Shown: positions 8,630 through 17,399, numbered from the stretch's first letter. The stretch: DNA of 64,000 nucleotides from JAQVEM01 sp964603595 (GCA_964603595.1 CAZRVN010000001.1:186001-250000); one strand, 5' to 3'. Notes: a model not told the origin generated them from the letters alone. Numbers and translations: made by a program.

Positions 8630-9631
8630 TTAGTCATCTTCTTTTTTTATCCAGGTCATCATCTTCCTCAGATCTTTTCCCACTTTTTCTATAAGATGTT
8701 TTTCTTCCTTTTTCTTAATAGCATTGTATACAGGTCTACCGGCTTTGTTTTCAAGTATCCACTCCCGTGCAAAAGCACCGCTCTGTATATCAGCAAGTAT
8801 TTTTTTCATATTTTTTCTTGTCTCTTTAGTAATAATTTCTTTTCCTTTTACCATATCACCATATTCAGCAGTATCGCTTATAGAGTATCTCATCCAAGAT
8901 ATGCCACCCTCATATATCAAATCAACTATAAGCTTTAATTCACTTAAAACCTCAAAATAGGCTATCTCAGGCTGATATCCTGCTTCAACAAGCGTATCAA
9001 AACCTGCCCTGACAAGTTCAGTAGTGCCACCACATAATACTGCCTGCTCACCGAAAAGGTCTGTTTCCGTCTCCTCTTTAAAAGTAGTGGTAATTATACC
9101 AACTCTTCCGGCACCAAGCGCTTTGGCATAAGCAAGACAATAATCTTTTGCTTTTTTTGAATAGTCCTGGTAAACCGCAATAATTACAGGAACACCGCTG
9201 TCCTTCTCATACATCCTTCTTACAATGTGGCCCGGGCCCTTTGGTGCAATCATTATAACATCAATATCTTCACGTGGAATAATCTGATTAAAATGAATAT
9301 TAAAACCATGAGCAAAGCAGAGTACATTTCCTTTCTCAAGGTTAGGCTCTATATATTTGTAGTAAATATCTTTCTGCAATGTATCAGGAACAAGAATCAT
9401 TACTATATCAGCAATTTTTGATGCCTCATCAGCAGTATAAACCTTGAATCCTTTTTCTTTTGCTGAATTCCATGGCTTGCTGTTCTTAACTTCACCAACT
9501 ACTACATCCATTCCGCTATCCCTCAAGTTCTGGGCATGTGCATGACCCTGACTTCCATAACCAATTATGGCAATCTTTTTCCCTTTAAGTACATTTATAT
9601 CAATGTCTCTATCGTAATGTATTTCTGCCAT
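8630..9631 (-). CDS. ilvC: Ketol-acid reductoisomerase, class I
   Basis: IlvC isomerises and reduces acetolactate or acetohydroxybutyrate in valine, leucine and isoleucine synthesis. The 333-residue length is that of class I enzymes. The Rossmann motif GYGSQGHAHAQNL is near residue 24. The acidic metal ligands in ETETDLFGEQ and the conserved FEVLSELKLIVDLIYEGG segment are present. The cofactor-specificity loop reads VGEVKNSKPW at 45-54, with Glu47 where many NADP enzymes have a GLR-type sequence. A strong Shine-Dalgarno (AAGGAGG) precedes the ATG. No other ilv genes are in the window. Confidence 0.96.
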   Translation of the reverse strand: MAEIHYDRDIDINVLKGKKIAIIGYGSQGHAHAQNLRDSGMDVVVGEVKNSKPWNSAKEKGFKVYTADEASKIADIVMILVPDTLQKDIYYKYIEPNLEKGNVLCFAHGFNIHFNQIIPREDIDVIMIAPKGPGHIVRRMYEKDSGVPVIIAVYQDYSKKAKDYCLAYAKALGAGRVGIITTTFKEETETDLFGEQAVLCGGTTELVRAGFDTLVEAGYQPEIAYFEVLSELKLIVDLIYEGGISWMRYSISDTAEYGDMVKGKEIITKETRKNMKKILADIQSGAFAREWILENKAGRPVYNAIKKKEEKHLIEKVGKDLRKMMTWIKKEDD

Positions 9632-9775
9632 CTTTCCTCCTTATAAAATATTTATAATTGTAGTAGTCAGTAGGGGACTACAAAAAGATAATACAGTAGT
9701 TATTCTAACAAATAATAAAAAAAAAGTTATATAAAATTTAAATTATTATAAAATAAATAAAATATTTTTTTCCTA

Positions 9776-9823
9776 TTGACACAAACATATGTTCGTAGTA
9801 ACATATTAGCGAACAAGTGTTTG
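9776..9823 (+). promoter_or_regulatory. SOS-regulated promoter with two LexA boxes
   Basis: A TTGACA -35 element (9776-9781) is followed after 17 bases by a weak -10 TAACAT (9799-9804). Two LexA-type palindromes flank the -10: CAAACATATGTTCG (9782-9795, inside the spacer, one mismatch) and CGAACAAGTGTTTG (9810-9823, matching CGAAC-N4-GTTYG). Two operators around one start site predict tight repression of the downstream gene and strong induction by DNA damage. Confidence 0.82.
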
Positions 9824-9879
9824 TATCACAGTTAAATTTTTAATAATACTATTTTTAATTAGAAAGCAAATAGGTAAAA

Positions 9880-10182
9880 TTGATAATATTAAAAAATAAA
9901 ATAAAAAAAATCTTTCTTTACACTCTAATAATAATTGTTTCATTTCTTGTCCTTTCAGCGATATATTTTAATAGATATAAATTTGAAGGAGTCAATATAG
10001 TAAAATACACTATGGTAATCCTTGATAAAGGCACAAGCATCGAAGCGATTGCTGATGAATACACTGATGAAAAGAATAAAACTAAATTTGTAAGTGAAAT
10101 AAAGAGAATCAACAATTTAGATTCTTGTGATTATATACCTGGAAATTCTACTTTAATTATTCCTATAATTGAATCTGAATAG
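9880..10182 (+). CDS. YneA-like SOS cell-division inhibitor (membrane plus LysM-like domain)
   Basis: The protein has 100 residues: a short basic N terminus, one membrane segment at about 11-29, and an extracellular LysM-like domain at about 43-97 ending in NSTLIIPI. Size and layout match YneA of Bacillus and the LysM division suppressors divergent from lexA in other Gram-positives, which halt septation during SOS. Two LexA boxes directly upstream support this role. The start is a TTG with a weak AGG upstream. Similarity was judged by layout and not by alignment, so the name is an inference. Confidence 0.72.
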   Translation: MIILKNKIKKIFLYTLIIIVSFLVLSAIYFNRYKFEGVNIVKYTMVILDKGTSIEAIADEYTDEKNKTKFVSEIKRINNLDSCDYIPGNSTLIIPIIESE

Positions 10183-10263
10183 TATAATTTATTAATATTC
10201 TAAATTTTAAAAGGATATAATTTCTATAAAAACTAACTCTATTTTTACTTTATTATAAAAATA

Positions 10264-10698
10264 ATGATTAAGTTAAAAATAAAATTAATTGACAAGTCGC
10301 TTCCTTTACCTAAATATGCACATAAAAGTGATGCCGGGATAGATATTTACAGTTCTATCGATTGTGAATTAAAACCCTTTGAAAGAAAAAAAATACCAAC
10401 AGGCATTAAAGTATCAATACCTGAAGGTTACGCAGGATTTATTCAACCACGGTCAGGTTTAGCTTTTAAAAATGGTATAGGCATTGTTAATACACCAGGA
10501 TTAATTGATTCAGGATACAGGGGTGAGATTTGTGTTATTTTAATAAATTATGACTCTGTTAATAATTTCCATTTAAAAAAAGGTGATAAAATATGCCAGA
10601 TGGTTATTAAAAGAATTGAGAAAGTTGATATAGAAATAGTTGATAAACTTGATAAAACTGACAGGGGAGAAGGAGGATTCGGCAGCAGCGGCCAATAG
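10264..10698 (+). CDS. dut: dUTP diphosphatase
   Basis: Dut hydrolyses dUTP to dUMP, keeping uracil out of DNA and feeding thymidylate synthesis. All five conserved motifs of trimeric dUTPases are present in the 144 residues: DAGIDIYS, PRSGLAF, GLIDSGYRGEI with the catalytic aspartate, GDKICQMVI, and the C-terminal arm RGEGGFGSSG. It lies 81 bases after the SOS-controlled yneA-like gene in the same direction, so it may be partly co-transcribed with it. No LexA box of its own was seen. Confidence 0.97.
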   Translation: MIKLKIKLIDKSLPLPKYAHKSDAGIDIYSSIDCELKPFERKKIPTGIKVSIPEGYAGFIQPRSGLAFKNGIGIVNTPGLIDSGYRGEICVILINYDSVNNFHLKKGDKICQMVIKRIEKVDIEIVDKLDKTDRGEGGFGSSGQ

Positions 10699-10710
10699 AA
10701 GTATATTCAT

Positions 10711-10729
10711 ATCATTCATTTAGAATGAT
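10711..10729. terminator. Possible weak terminator hairpin after dut
   Basis: The arms ATCATTC and GAATGAT flank a five-base loop, 12 bases after the dut stop. The stem is AT-rich and no T-run follows, so it is at best a weak terminator. The rest of the gap to 10976 is AT-rich with no other recognisable feature. Confidence 0.3.
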
Positions 10730-10976
10730 TAATATTGAAAAATAATTGATTAAAAAGATTAAAGTTATATTAAATATATAACTTCCGATAATATACATTA
10801 TGTAAACTTTTGTAAATATAACTAAATTCTAATGTTTTCATATAAAAAAAGTTAAGATTACCCTTAGAGAATAAGTCTTTTTTGAATAATTTTTATAAAT
10901 AATTGAATCCCTCCCCTATCTAAACATGTTCAGAATTATTTATAAAAAATAAAAATAAAAAAAAATTTATAAAAAA

Positions 10977-11558
10977 TTATTTCTTAATTATTCTTGCAGG
11001 ACAACCTGCAGCCATGCAGTTATCAGGAATAGAATCAAGAACAACAGAATTTGCTCCTATTGTTGAATTATTACCAATCTTTATTGGTCCTGCAATAGTA
11101 ACATTTGAATAAATAATAACATTATCACCTATAACAGGATAACCAGGATCACCGTGATGGAAAATTGAATGCCCTACACCACCAAGAACAACATTAGAAA
11201 AAATACTTACGTTTTTCCCAATCCTTACACCTCTTCCTATAATAACTCCAGAAGAATGCCATATCCTTAATCCAGAGCCAATTTTAGCACCCGGGTCTAA
11301 TTCTACTCCATTCAAGAAAAAATTTACTCTACATAAGATTTCTGCAAGTAACATTAATCTAATTTTATAGAGTAAACGATAAAACCTGTAAAATATAAGG
11401 GCCTGGACACCTGGCTTAACCAGTATTATTCTTATCGCACCCAATACAGTAGGTTTCCCTTTTATTGTGCCGTATTTACTGAATAATCTTCTTATATCAC
11501 CTTTTAAGCTACCGCTATCCTTTTTTATTCTACTTTTTTTTATATTTTTTTTATTCAT
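10977..11558 (-). CDS. Serine O-acetyltransferase-like hexapeptide acyltransferase
   Basis: The 193-residue protein has a C-terminal left-handed beta-helix of hexapeptide repeats (IGDNVIIYSNVTI, IGNNSTIGANSVV) ending in AAGCPARIIKK. The segment GVELDPGAKIGSGLRIWHSSGVIIG resembles the serine acetyltransferase active-site region with its histidine. The N-terminal helical domain of classical CysE is shortened. Serine acetyltransferase (first step of cysteine synthesis) is the best guess, but a sugar or exopolysaccharide O-acetyltransferase is possible. No cysK neighbours it. A 145-base AT-rich gap follows upstream. Confidence 0.7.
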   Translation of the reverse strand: MNKKNIKKSRIKKDSGSLKGDIRRLFSKYGTIKGKPTVLGAIRIILVKPGVQALIFYRFYRLLYKIRLMLLAEILCRVNFFLNGVELDPGAKIGSGLRIWHSSGVIIGRGVRIGKNVSIFSNVVLGGVGHSIFHHGDPGYPVIGDNVIIYSNVTIAGPIKIGNNSTIGANSVVLDSIPDNCMAAGCPARIIKK

Positions 11559-11703
11559 GAATTATTTATTATCTTTTTAATGATTTAAAAATTTAGATTT
11601 TATAAAAAAATTAACGGGAGAAAACAAATGAAAAAAGTTAAACTTATATATATAGTATTTAAAATACAATTTCTAATATTATATCCTGAATCTTTAAAAG
11701 AGA

Positions 11704-12063
11704 TTACTTATTTATATATTTAAACAGTAAGCTGTGATAATCTTTCTTGTAAAACAATTTTATGTTAATTTCCGGATATAATTCTCTTAATTTTTTTATC
11801 TTGTAATTTTTCTTTGTTACTAGTTTCTGATTAAGTGTTGTAAGCTCTATATAAATATCCATGTCATTAAGATAAAAATCAGGAGTAAAACTTAAACCAG
11901 GATTACCTTCCCTATCAACTTCAAGTACAAATGTCCTTGGTTCATACTCCCATCTTATCTTATAGAAATCCAGTATTTTACTAAATTCTCTTTCGCTTGT
12001 ATGAGCAAACTTTATTTCTTTACTATCTGTAACTTCTTTTAAATTTAATGCACTTTTTTCCAT
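11704..12063 (-). CDS. Small PD-(D/E)XK nuclease-like protein
   Basis: This 119-residue protein is not firmly recognised. It shows a restriction-nuclease-like pattern: E24/E26 in SEREFSKIL, a WEYEP strand entry at about 38-42, then TPDFYL with D62 and YIELTT with E73. The usual lysine of the E-x-K motif is replaced by threonine (T75), although lysines follow at 80-85. It is therefore a candidate small nuclease or a non-catalytic relative. It follows merR by 25 bases on the same strand and is probably co-transcribed. Confidence 0.55.
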   Translation of the reverse strand: MEKSALNLKEVTDSKEIKFAHTSEREFSKILDFYKIRWEYEPRTFVLEVDREGNPGLSFTPDFYLNDMDIYIELTTLNQKLVTKKNYKIKKLRELYPEINIKLFYKKDYHSLLFKYINK

Positions 12064-12088
12064 AATTATAATTAAACCCCCAGCTATA

Positions 12089-12589
12089 TCATTTGCCTTT
12101 TTCTCTGTAAAACAAATCGTTTTCTATTATTTCTCCCCCTCTATTTTTTCTAAATAAATATTTTTCTATATCTCCACTTAAATCTGAATATACTTTTCCC
12201 AGAGCAATACCAAAAACTCCCTGACCGCTTCTTAAAGTATCTATTATTTCATTATCAGAATTACATGCGTAAATAGTATTTCCATCTGATATTAAAGTTA
12301 GTTTTAGCAGACTATTACTTCCATTAAATCCGTCGTATTCATCAAGATATTTCTTTGTTTTTCTAAGTTTCTGCAGGCTTATACCCGCTTCAAGTAATTT
12401 CTTAATAACTTTGAGCTTCATAAGATCATTAAAGCTATACATTCTCCTGCTTCCATACCCCTCTGCTTCACTAGCAGATGGTTTTATGAAATCTGTACGG
12501 TCATAATAATCAAGCTGTTTGTAAGTAATGCCGATTATTTTACATGCTTCACTGGAGCCATATATTTTTTTTATTACATAATCTTTCAT
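12089..12589 (-). CDS. MerR-family transcriptional regulator
   Basis: The protein (166 residues) begins with a MerR winged helix-turn-helix: YGSSEACKIIGITYKQLDYYDR, then SRRMYSFNDLMKLKVIKKLLEAG and LQKLRK. The C-terminal part lacks a metal-binding cysteine cluster. It corresponds in position to the second MerR gene next to the bifunctional nuclease in mycobacteria (the Rv1830 position). A good promoter with palindromic repeats directly upstream suggests autoregulation. The target genes are unknown. Confidence 0.87.
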   Translation of the reverse strand: MKDYVIKKIYGSSEACKIIGITYKQLDYYDRTDFIKPSASEAEGYGSRRMYSFNDLMKLKVIKKLLEAGISLQKLRKTKKYLDEYDGFNGSNSLLKLTLISDGNTIYACNSDNEIIDTLRSGQGVFGIALGKVYSDLSGDIEKYLFRKNRGGEIIENDLFYREKGK

Positions 12590-12631
12590 TTTACCTGTAT
12601 ATTAGTTCTAATTATTAAAAGCTTACCTTAC

Positions 12632-12698
12632 TGTAATTATAATTACATCCGTGTAATTACATCAATGTAATTTTAAAATTTAAAAAGAGTAAAGTCAA
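12632..12698 (-). promoter_or_regulatory. merR promoter with repeated TGTAATTA operator sites
   Basis: On the minus strand, TTGACT (12693-12698) and TAAAAT (12670-12675) are spaced by exactly 17 bases. Just downstream lie a 16-base perfect palindrome TGTAATTATAATTACA (12632-12647) and a 10-base palindrome TGTAATTACA (12652-12661). A 14-base direct repeat runs through them (TAATTACATCCGTG at 12640, TAATTACATCAATG at 12654, then a partial copy at 12668). The sites cover the expected start point, so binding there would repress. MerR itself is the likely binder. The remainder of the gap to 12857 is AT-rich and featureless. Confidence 0.7.
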
Positions 12699-12857
12699 CA
12701 TAAAAATATTTAGAAAATAACAATTTTAAGGAATTTATAAAGAAATAATTTAGAGAAGTTAATAAAGAATTTTTTAATGTAAAGAAAATTTATAAAATAT
12801 TCAGAATAGTTATAAATTAATTATAAATAAAAAAAATAAATAAGAATTTAGCAGTTT

Positions 12858-13358
12858 TTATTTTTTATTAAAATCTTCTGGTTTTACGTGATTTAGAAAT
12901 TTTTTAAACTTCTTTACTTCTTCATCTATTGATTGTATCTCAAGACCACCTGATTCAAGGACATGCTCTGCAGCAAAAATATCACATTTAATTCTAACAG
13001 CAGTGGCAATTGCATCGGATGGCCTGGAATCAACTCTTATAATCTTTTCATCCGTATTTTTTAAATTTATTATTGCATAGAAAGTATTATCTCTGATATC
13101 AGTTATCTCAATATTATCAATGCTAATTTTTAGATTATTGATAATGTTAATTATTAAATCATGAGTCATCGGACGCGGTGTTTTTATATTTGACATCTCA
13201 AGTGCTATAGAAGAAGCTTCATATGGCCCTATCCAGATAGGTAAATACCTGTTACCTCTCTCCTCTTTTAAAAGAAGTATTGGCTTTTGTGAGGGCATTT
13301 CTATTCTTACACCTTCAAGCTTCATTTTTATTAAATTATTATTTTTTTTATTTTTCAT
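12858..13358 (-). CDS. Bifunctional nuclease family protein (DUF151)
   Basis: The 166-residue protein is a DUF151 member, a family with DNase and RNase activity reported in plants and present as Rv1829 in mycobacteria. Family features are PILLLKEERGNRYLPIWIGPYEASSIA near the N terminus and the segment VDSRPSDAIATAVR, followed by IFAAEHVLESGG. Its position beside merR and in the same block as the FtsR and GarA homologues reproduces the mycobacterial garA-Rv1828-Rv1829-Rv1830 set. The exact substrate is not known. Confidence 0.88.
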   Translation of the reverse strand: MKNKKNNNLIKMKLEGVRIEMPSQKPILLLKEERGNRYLPIWIGPYEASSIALEMSNIKTPRPMTHDLIINIINNLKISIDNIEITDIRDNTFYAIINLKNTDEKIIRVDSRPSDAIATAVRIKCDIFAAEHVLESGGLEIQSIDEEVKKFKKFLNHVKPEDFNKK

Positions 13359-13530
13359 TTTCTAATTCTCTAATTCTCTGAAGGAAAATTTAATATTAAA
13401 TTTAATTATATAATACATATCAATTAAAAAATAACACCCGTTTTTTTATATATTATATGTTATAACTTTGGAATATCTTAAATCAAGTTATTACAGGAAA
13501 TTAATTAAAAATATTAATTAATCAAGATGC

Positions 13531-14133
13531 TTATACATTTGAACTGCTTTTTAATGATTCTACATCTTTTTTTACAGTATCTAACTTTAATTCATATACT
13601 GAACTTATATTTCTAAATTTTTGCTTATAATCAAGGCCATAACCTACTATATACTTCTCACCTATTTTAAATCCTATATATCTTATATGTATATCTGATA
13701 TTCTCCTTATGTCCCTGTCAAGAAGAGTGCATAATTCGATACTTTTGGGAAGCCTTGACCTTAAATTTCTTAAAAGGTAACTTATAGTGAGCCCTGTATC
13801 AATAATATCTTCAACTATCAATACGTCCTTGCCTTCTATTGATTCATCAAGGTCTTTTGTAATTCTAACCACGCCTGTTGATGTATCATCAATTCCGTAT
13901 TTAGATATACTTATAAAATCAATACTTAAAGGAAGGTCAATCTGCTTGATTAAGTCAGATAAAAAAATGACCCCTCCCCTTAAAACACTAATAAGGAGCA
14001 GGTCTTTATTTTTATAATCTGCAGTTATGTCTCTTCCCAGATCGGAAACCCTTTTTCTAATATCCTCGCTACTAAATAATTCCTTACCCAGTATATTATT
14101 TTTTATAAGTTCTTTTTCAGTATTTTTGTTCAA
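13531..14133 (-). CDS. hpt: Hypoxanthine phosphoribosyltransferase
   Basis: The enzyme salvages hypoxanthine or guanine to IMP or GMP using PRPP. The PRPP-binding motif VLIVEDIIDTGLT and the flexible-loop region around SISKYG are both visible. The C-terminal YIVGYGLDYKQKFRN segment is typical of bacterial Hpt. At 200 residues it is slightly long, because of a short N-terminal and a C-terminal extension. It stands apart from tilS and ftsH, its usual partners, and lies 30 bases after the DUF3048 gene on the same strand. Confidence 0.93.
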   Translation of the reverse strand: MNKNTEKELIKNNILGKELFSSEDIRKRVSDLGRDITADYKNKDLLLISVLRGGVIFLSDLIKQIDLPLSIDFISISKYGIDDTSTGVVRITKDLDESIEGKDVLIVEDIIDTGLTISYLLRNLRSRLPKSIELCTLLDRDIRRISDIHIRYIGFKIGEKYIVGYGLDYKQKFRNISSVYELKLDTVKKDVESLKSSSNV

Positions 14134-14163
14134 GATAAAATTAATATAATTAAATTTATATTA

Positions 14164-15321
14164 TTAATATGAAAGTTTTCCTTCGCTCTGAACAATTGCT
14201 ACCCAGGTTGAGCCCCTGTTAAATAATACTATATTACCTTCGCCGTCCCTGAATAAAAACGGGTCAAAGACAGAGTTTCTCTCCCAGGTTCCCTCTATTA
14301 CATTTCCATCCATAAAGAAAAATGCCTTACTATTGTCACTTGTTCCAGTTGTCCTCACAACCATATGGCCGTACTGGTCAATGGGCCCATCTATATTGGT
14401 TATCATTACAATAACGTTATTTACTGCAATTTGATTACCTGTCTCATAATCTTTATGAGGAGTTCCTGCTATGTATTTTAGGTATTCATTACTTTCTCTA
14501 TCATAACTGAAATCAACTCTATAGTTTTCATAAGAGAAATCTATAGTCACATCTGTAATATCGCCTTTCTCAGAATCAACAGCATCTATCTTAAATCTCA
14601 AAGGAGATTGCCCACCTTCAAGAGAGTATCCATAACCAGATGCATCCTCTTTAATCCCCACAGTAGACATAAATGCGGTGTGTTCTGTAATATTACTCCT
14701 GCTGGTATCTCTCCATCCTGAGTCCGTATATGGTACATAGGCATCGCTGTTTGCATCAAGAACGTCCATATCCATTGTCTTTATAACATCATATGCTTCA
14801 GGATAAGTTCCCCAGAATATATATATCGGGTCAAAACTTCTGGCTATTTCGGCATAATATATTCTTGCACTTCTTACAGGACCTATAATTTCGGCATCAT
14901 TAGAGGAATAAACAGCTACATACCTGGTTACGCCTCCCTCGTCTACAACCTCAAAAACTATATCAGCATAAATAAGCCCTGATTGTGGTCTTGAATCCGG
15001 GCTGTTTTCAACCATTATTGCTAAAGGCCTGCTGTCGCTTACCGTATCAGAAATTCCCAGACCGCTTAAAATGTTAATATTACCTGTTATCTCCACTCCG
15101 TTAACACTATCTTCTCCATCTTCTACCGTTGTTCCTTTCCCTCCTTCGTCATCATTTTCTTTATCTACACCTTCTCCATTATCTGAAATACCCGGCTCAA
15201 TCTCATCACTGGTTTTATTTCCACAACCGGAAAGACCTGTAATAAGAATAACTGAAATAATTAAAAGCACTGTTACAGTAATTAATAAAAAACTATTTGT
15301 TTTATTCTTTTTAAAACTCAA
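14164..15321 (-). CDS. DUF3048 (YerB-like) lipoprotein
   Basis: This 385-residue predicted lipoprotein starts with a membrane signal and a lipobox LSGC near residue 33. An acidic, low-complexity linker follows (about 35-75), then the DUF3048 domain: RPLAIMVENSPDSRPQSG, and later GPVRSARIYYAEIARSFDPIY and WRDTSRSNITEHTAFM. YerB-like proteins are widespread in Gram-positives. Their role is unknown and probably lies in the cell envelope. It is 20 bases downstream of the D,D-carboxypeptidase gene, which supports an envelope role. Confidence 0.88.
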   Translation of the reverse strand: MSFKKNKTNSFLLITVTVLLIISVILITGLSGCGNKTSDEIEPGISDNGEGVDKENDDEGGKGTTVEDGEDSVNGVEITGNINILSGLGISDTVSDSRPLAIMVENSPDSRPQSGLIYADIVFEVVDEGGVTRYVAVYSSNDAEIIGPVRSARIYYAEIARSFDPIYIFWGTYPEAYDVIKTMDMDVLDANSDAYVPYTDSGWRDTSRSNITEHTAFMSTVGIKEDASGYGYSLEGGQSPLRFKIDAVDSEKGDITDVTIDFSYENYRVDFSYDRESNEYLKYIAGTPHKDYETGNQIAVNNVIVMITNIDGPIDQYGHMVVRTTGTSDNSKAFFFMDGNVIEGTWERNSVFDPFLFRDGEGNIVLFNRGSTWVAIVQSEGKLSY

Positions 15322-15341
15322 TTTGATTTACCTCCACTTTT

Positions 15342-16634
15342 TCATAAAAATCTTTTTGGTAATAAATTTTTAACTATTATAGTTATAATAATCAAAAAAT
15401 AAAATACCATCAATAATATTATTACAAAAACTGTTTGCTTGTAATTCGAAGTAGATAATTCCTGATGTATATATCCATCACCTACACTTTCATGCGATAC
15501 TAAATTAATCTCTTCTGATTTTTTACCGTTTATAAATATATTTGTTGAACCAAGTATTTCATTTTTTTCTAAAGGAAGATTTATATTGTTATTTATATTA
15601 TTTTCAAGATCAAGTTTATCACTGCTTTTATCTATAAGACTTACATAGTCTCTTTCAGGGTAAAGGTCTACATCTAATTGTGTCTGTTCGCCAATTCTTA
15701 AAGATGTAGCCGGCTCTTTTGAATCAACAATTTTTACATATTCCAGATTATTATATGCCCAGTCCAGCAACCTGGATATATCTCTATCCCTTTCTTTAAT
15801 AGATTTGCTATTAAGTACCACAGTTATAAGTTCAAGATCATTCTTATCAGAATAAATTGCCATGCAGAAACCTGCATTACTGGTATGTCCTGTCTTTATA
15901 CCTTTTATATAACTATATCCAAGAAGATCATTTGTGTTTGTAATTTCAATTTCTCTTTCATTTATCTTAATTGTGTCTTTCTGAGTATTAACTATTTCAA
16001 AGAAAAGGTAATTTTTTATGCAATACGAAGCAATTCTTGCCATATCCAGTGCTGTTGACTTATGCAATGGGAATTCATCATCCAGACCGTTTGGATTCTC
16101 AAAAAATGAATCCTCAGCACCTATCTCCCCTGCTTTCATATTCATTAATTCTATAAAATCTTCTAAATCGTTCGAAACATATTCCCCAATTGCAATTGCT
16201 GCATTGTTATGTGAACTTATAAGAGCAGCTTTAATAAGGTCAATCAAGCTTATTTTGTCACCAGTTATGAATGTAAAAGAAGAATGATTCCTTCCAGATG
16301 CATTTTCTGGAATTTCAATAATTTCTTCCATGTTATCAATATTCTCAATAGCAACAATTGATGAGAGCATTTTTGTTAAGCTGGCAGGATAGATCTGACT
16401 TGATGAATTCTTCTCCCATAGTATTTCTCCTGTTTCATAATTAATAACAACAGCAGACTCTGCAGTTATATCTATAGCAGCATCATATTTTGCAGTACCA
16501 GAACTACAGTAGATATCATCAGGATTAAAAAGGATAAAAAAGGAATTAAGTAAGAAGAAAATTAAAAATAATAAGAATATATTATATATTCTTATTATTC
16601 TCCTTTTTGAAGTCGAAGAATTCCTATTTATCAT
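15342..16634 (-). CDS. D-alanyl-D-alanine carboxypeptidase (PBP5/DacF type)
   Basis: This penicillin-binding enzyme trims the terminal D-Ala from peptidoglycan stem peptides. All three catalytic motifs are present: SLTK (SxxK, in YPASLTKML), SHN (SxN, in LISSHNNAA) and KTG (in GIKTGHTSN). The N terminus has a signal or anchor segment, and residues about 400-425 form a second membrane helix near the C terminus. A beta-rich domain lies in between. Its first four bases overlap the FtsR-like gene upstream. Confidence 0.94.
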   Translation of the reverse strand: MINRNSSTSKRRIIRIYNIFLLFLIFFLLNSFFILFNPDDIYCSSGTAKYDAAIDITAESAVVINYETGEILWEKNSSSQIYPASLTKMLSSIVAIENIDNMEEIIEIPENASGRNHSSFTFITGDKISLIDLIKAALISSHNNAAIAIGEYVSNDLEDFIELMNMKAGEIGAEDSFFENPNGLDDEFPLHKSTALDMARIASYCIKNYLFFEIVNTQKDTIKINEREIEITNTNDLLGYSYIKGIKTGHTSNAGFCMAIYSDKNDLELITVVLNSKSIKERDRDISRLLDWAYNNLEYVKIVDSKEPATSLRIGEQTQLDVDLYPERDYVSLIDKSSDKLDLENNINNNINLPLEKNEILGSTNIFINGKKSEEINLVSHESVGDGYIHQELSTSNYKQTVFVIILLMVFYFLIIITIIVKNLLPKRFL

Positions 16635-17371
16635 TTGTGTTTTTCCAGAAACTTCCTATTCCCTTTTTTTATTAAAATTTCTTGAAAATCGCAAAGCATG
16701 ATTTCAAGTTTATTTGCAGTCCTTAATGCCCTTAAACGTTCCTCTTTCTTGCTTGACATAAGAAGCGGTAGTATAATTTGCTGGATAAATGCTGAAGACC
16801 GGCTGGCAAAATTCTCAAACAACTTTAAATGTTTAACATGAATACCATATTTTGAGAGATTGCTTACAATATTTAAAATTTCTATATCGCCTGTATTTAT
16901 TATATATTTACCGTTTTCTTCTTTCCATTCAACAATCTCATTTTCTATTAACTCGTTTATATATGATTGTGATAATTTAAATTTCTTCCTTAGCTCCGAA
17001 ATGGAAAAAATTAACGGTTCATGATCTGTTTTAAATTTTCCTCCCAGCTTAAGCTGGATATTTTCTATAGGCCGGCTGTCTTCACTAATGAATTTCTTAT
17101 ATCCTCTTGACTTTAATTTCTCCTTAATAACTTCAAGAGGCATATAAAAATCCCTCTGCATTTTTAAGATAAAATTTATTTTTTCTATATCCTCTTTAAA
17201 ATAGGTTCTGTACTTATTTGATGATCTCTTTGGAGACATAAGTCCTTCAGATTCAAGAAATCTAAGTTTACTGCTGCTTAGATCAGGATATAATTTTTTT
17301 AAATTTTTAACTACCTTACTTATTGTAAGATATTTTTTTTCTGGAGTTTTTTTTGAATTCTTTTTGCTCAT
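16631..17371 (-). CDS. MerR-family regulator, FtsR-like
   Basis: The 246-residue protein has an N-terminal MerR winged helix (LTISKVVKNLKKLYPDLSSSKLRFLESEGLMSPKRS) and a second helical half (SISELRKKFKLSQSYINELIENEIV). This matches the long MerR proteins next to garA in actinobacteria (Rv1828; FtsR in Corynebacterium, an activator of ftsZ). It sits 28 bases after the FHA gene. Binding sites cannot be predicted from the sequence. The FtsR name is by gene order and layout. Confidence 0.82.
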   Translation of the reverse strand: MSKKNSKKTPEKKYLTISKVVKNLKKLYPDLSSSKLRFLESEGLMSPKRSSNKYRTYFKEDIEKINFILKMQRDFYMPLEVIKEKLKSRGYKKFISEDSRPIENIQLKLGGKFKTDHEPLIFSISELRKKFKLSQSYINELIENEIVEWKEENGKYIINTGDIEILNIVSNLSKYGIHVKHLKLFENFASRSSAFIQQIILPLLMSSKKEERLRALRTANKLEIMLCDFQEILIKKGNRKFLEKHK

Positions 17372-17399
17372 ATAATCCTTTAATTTTTATTTAAAAACG

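Noticed and set aside
9663..9681. Six-pair hairpin GTAGTC/GACTAC in the ilvC leader as an attenuator
   Set aside because: There is no T-run, no leader peptide with branched-chain codons and no alternative stem. It was not called.
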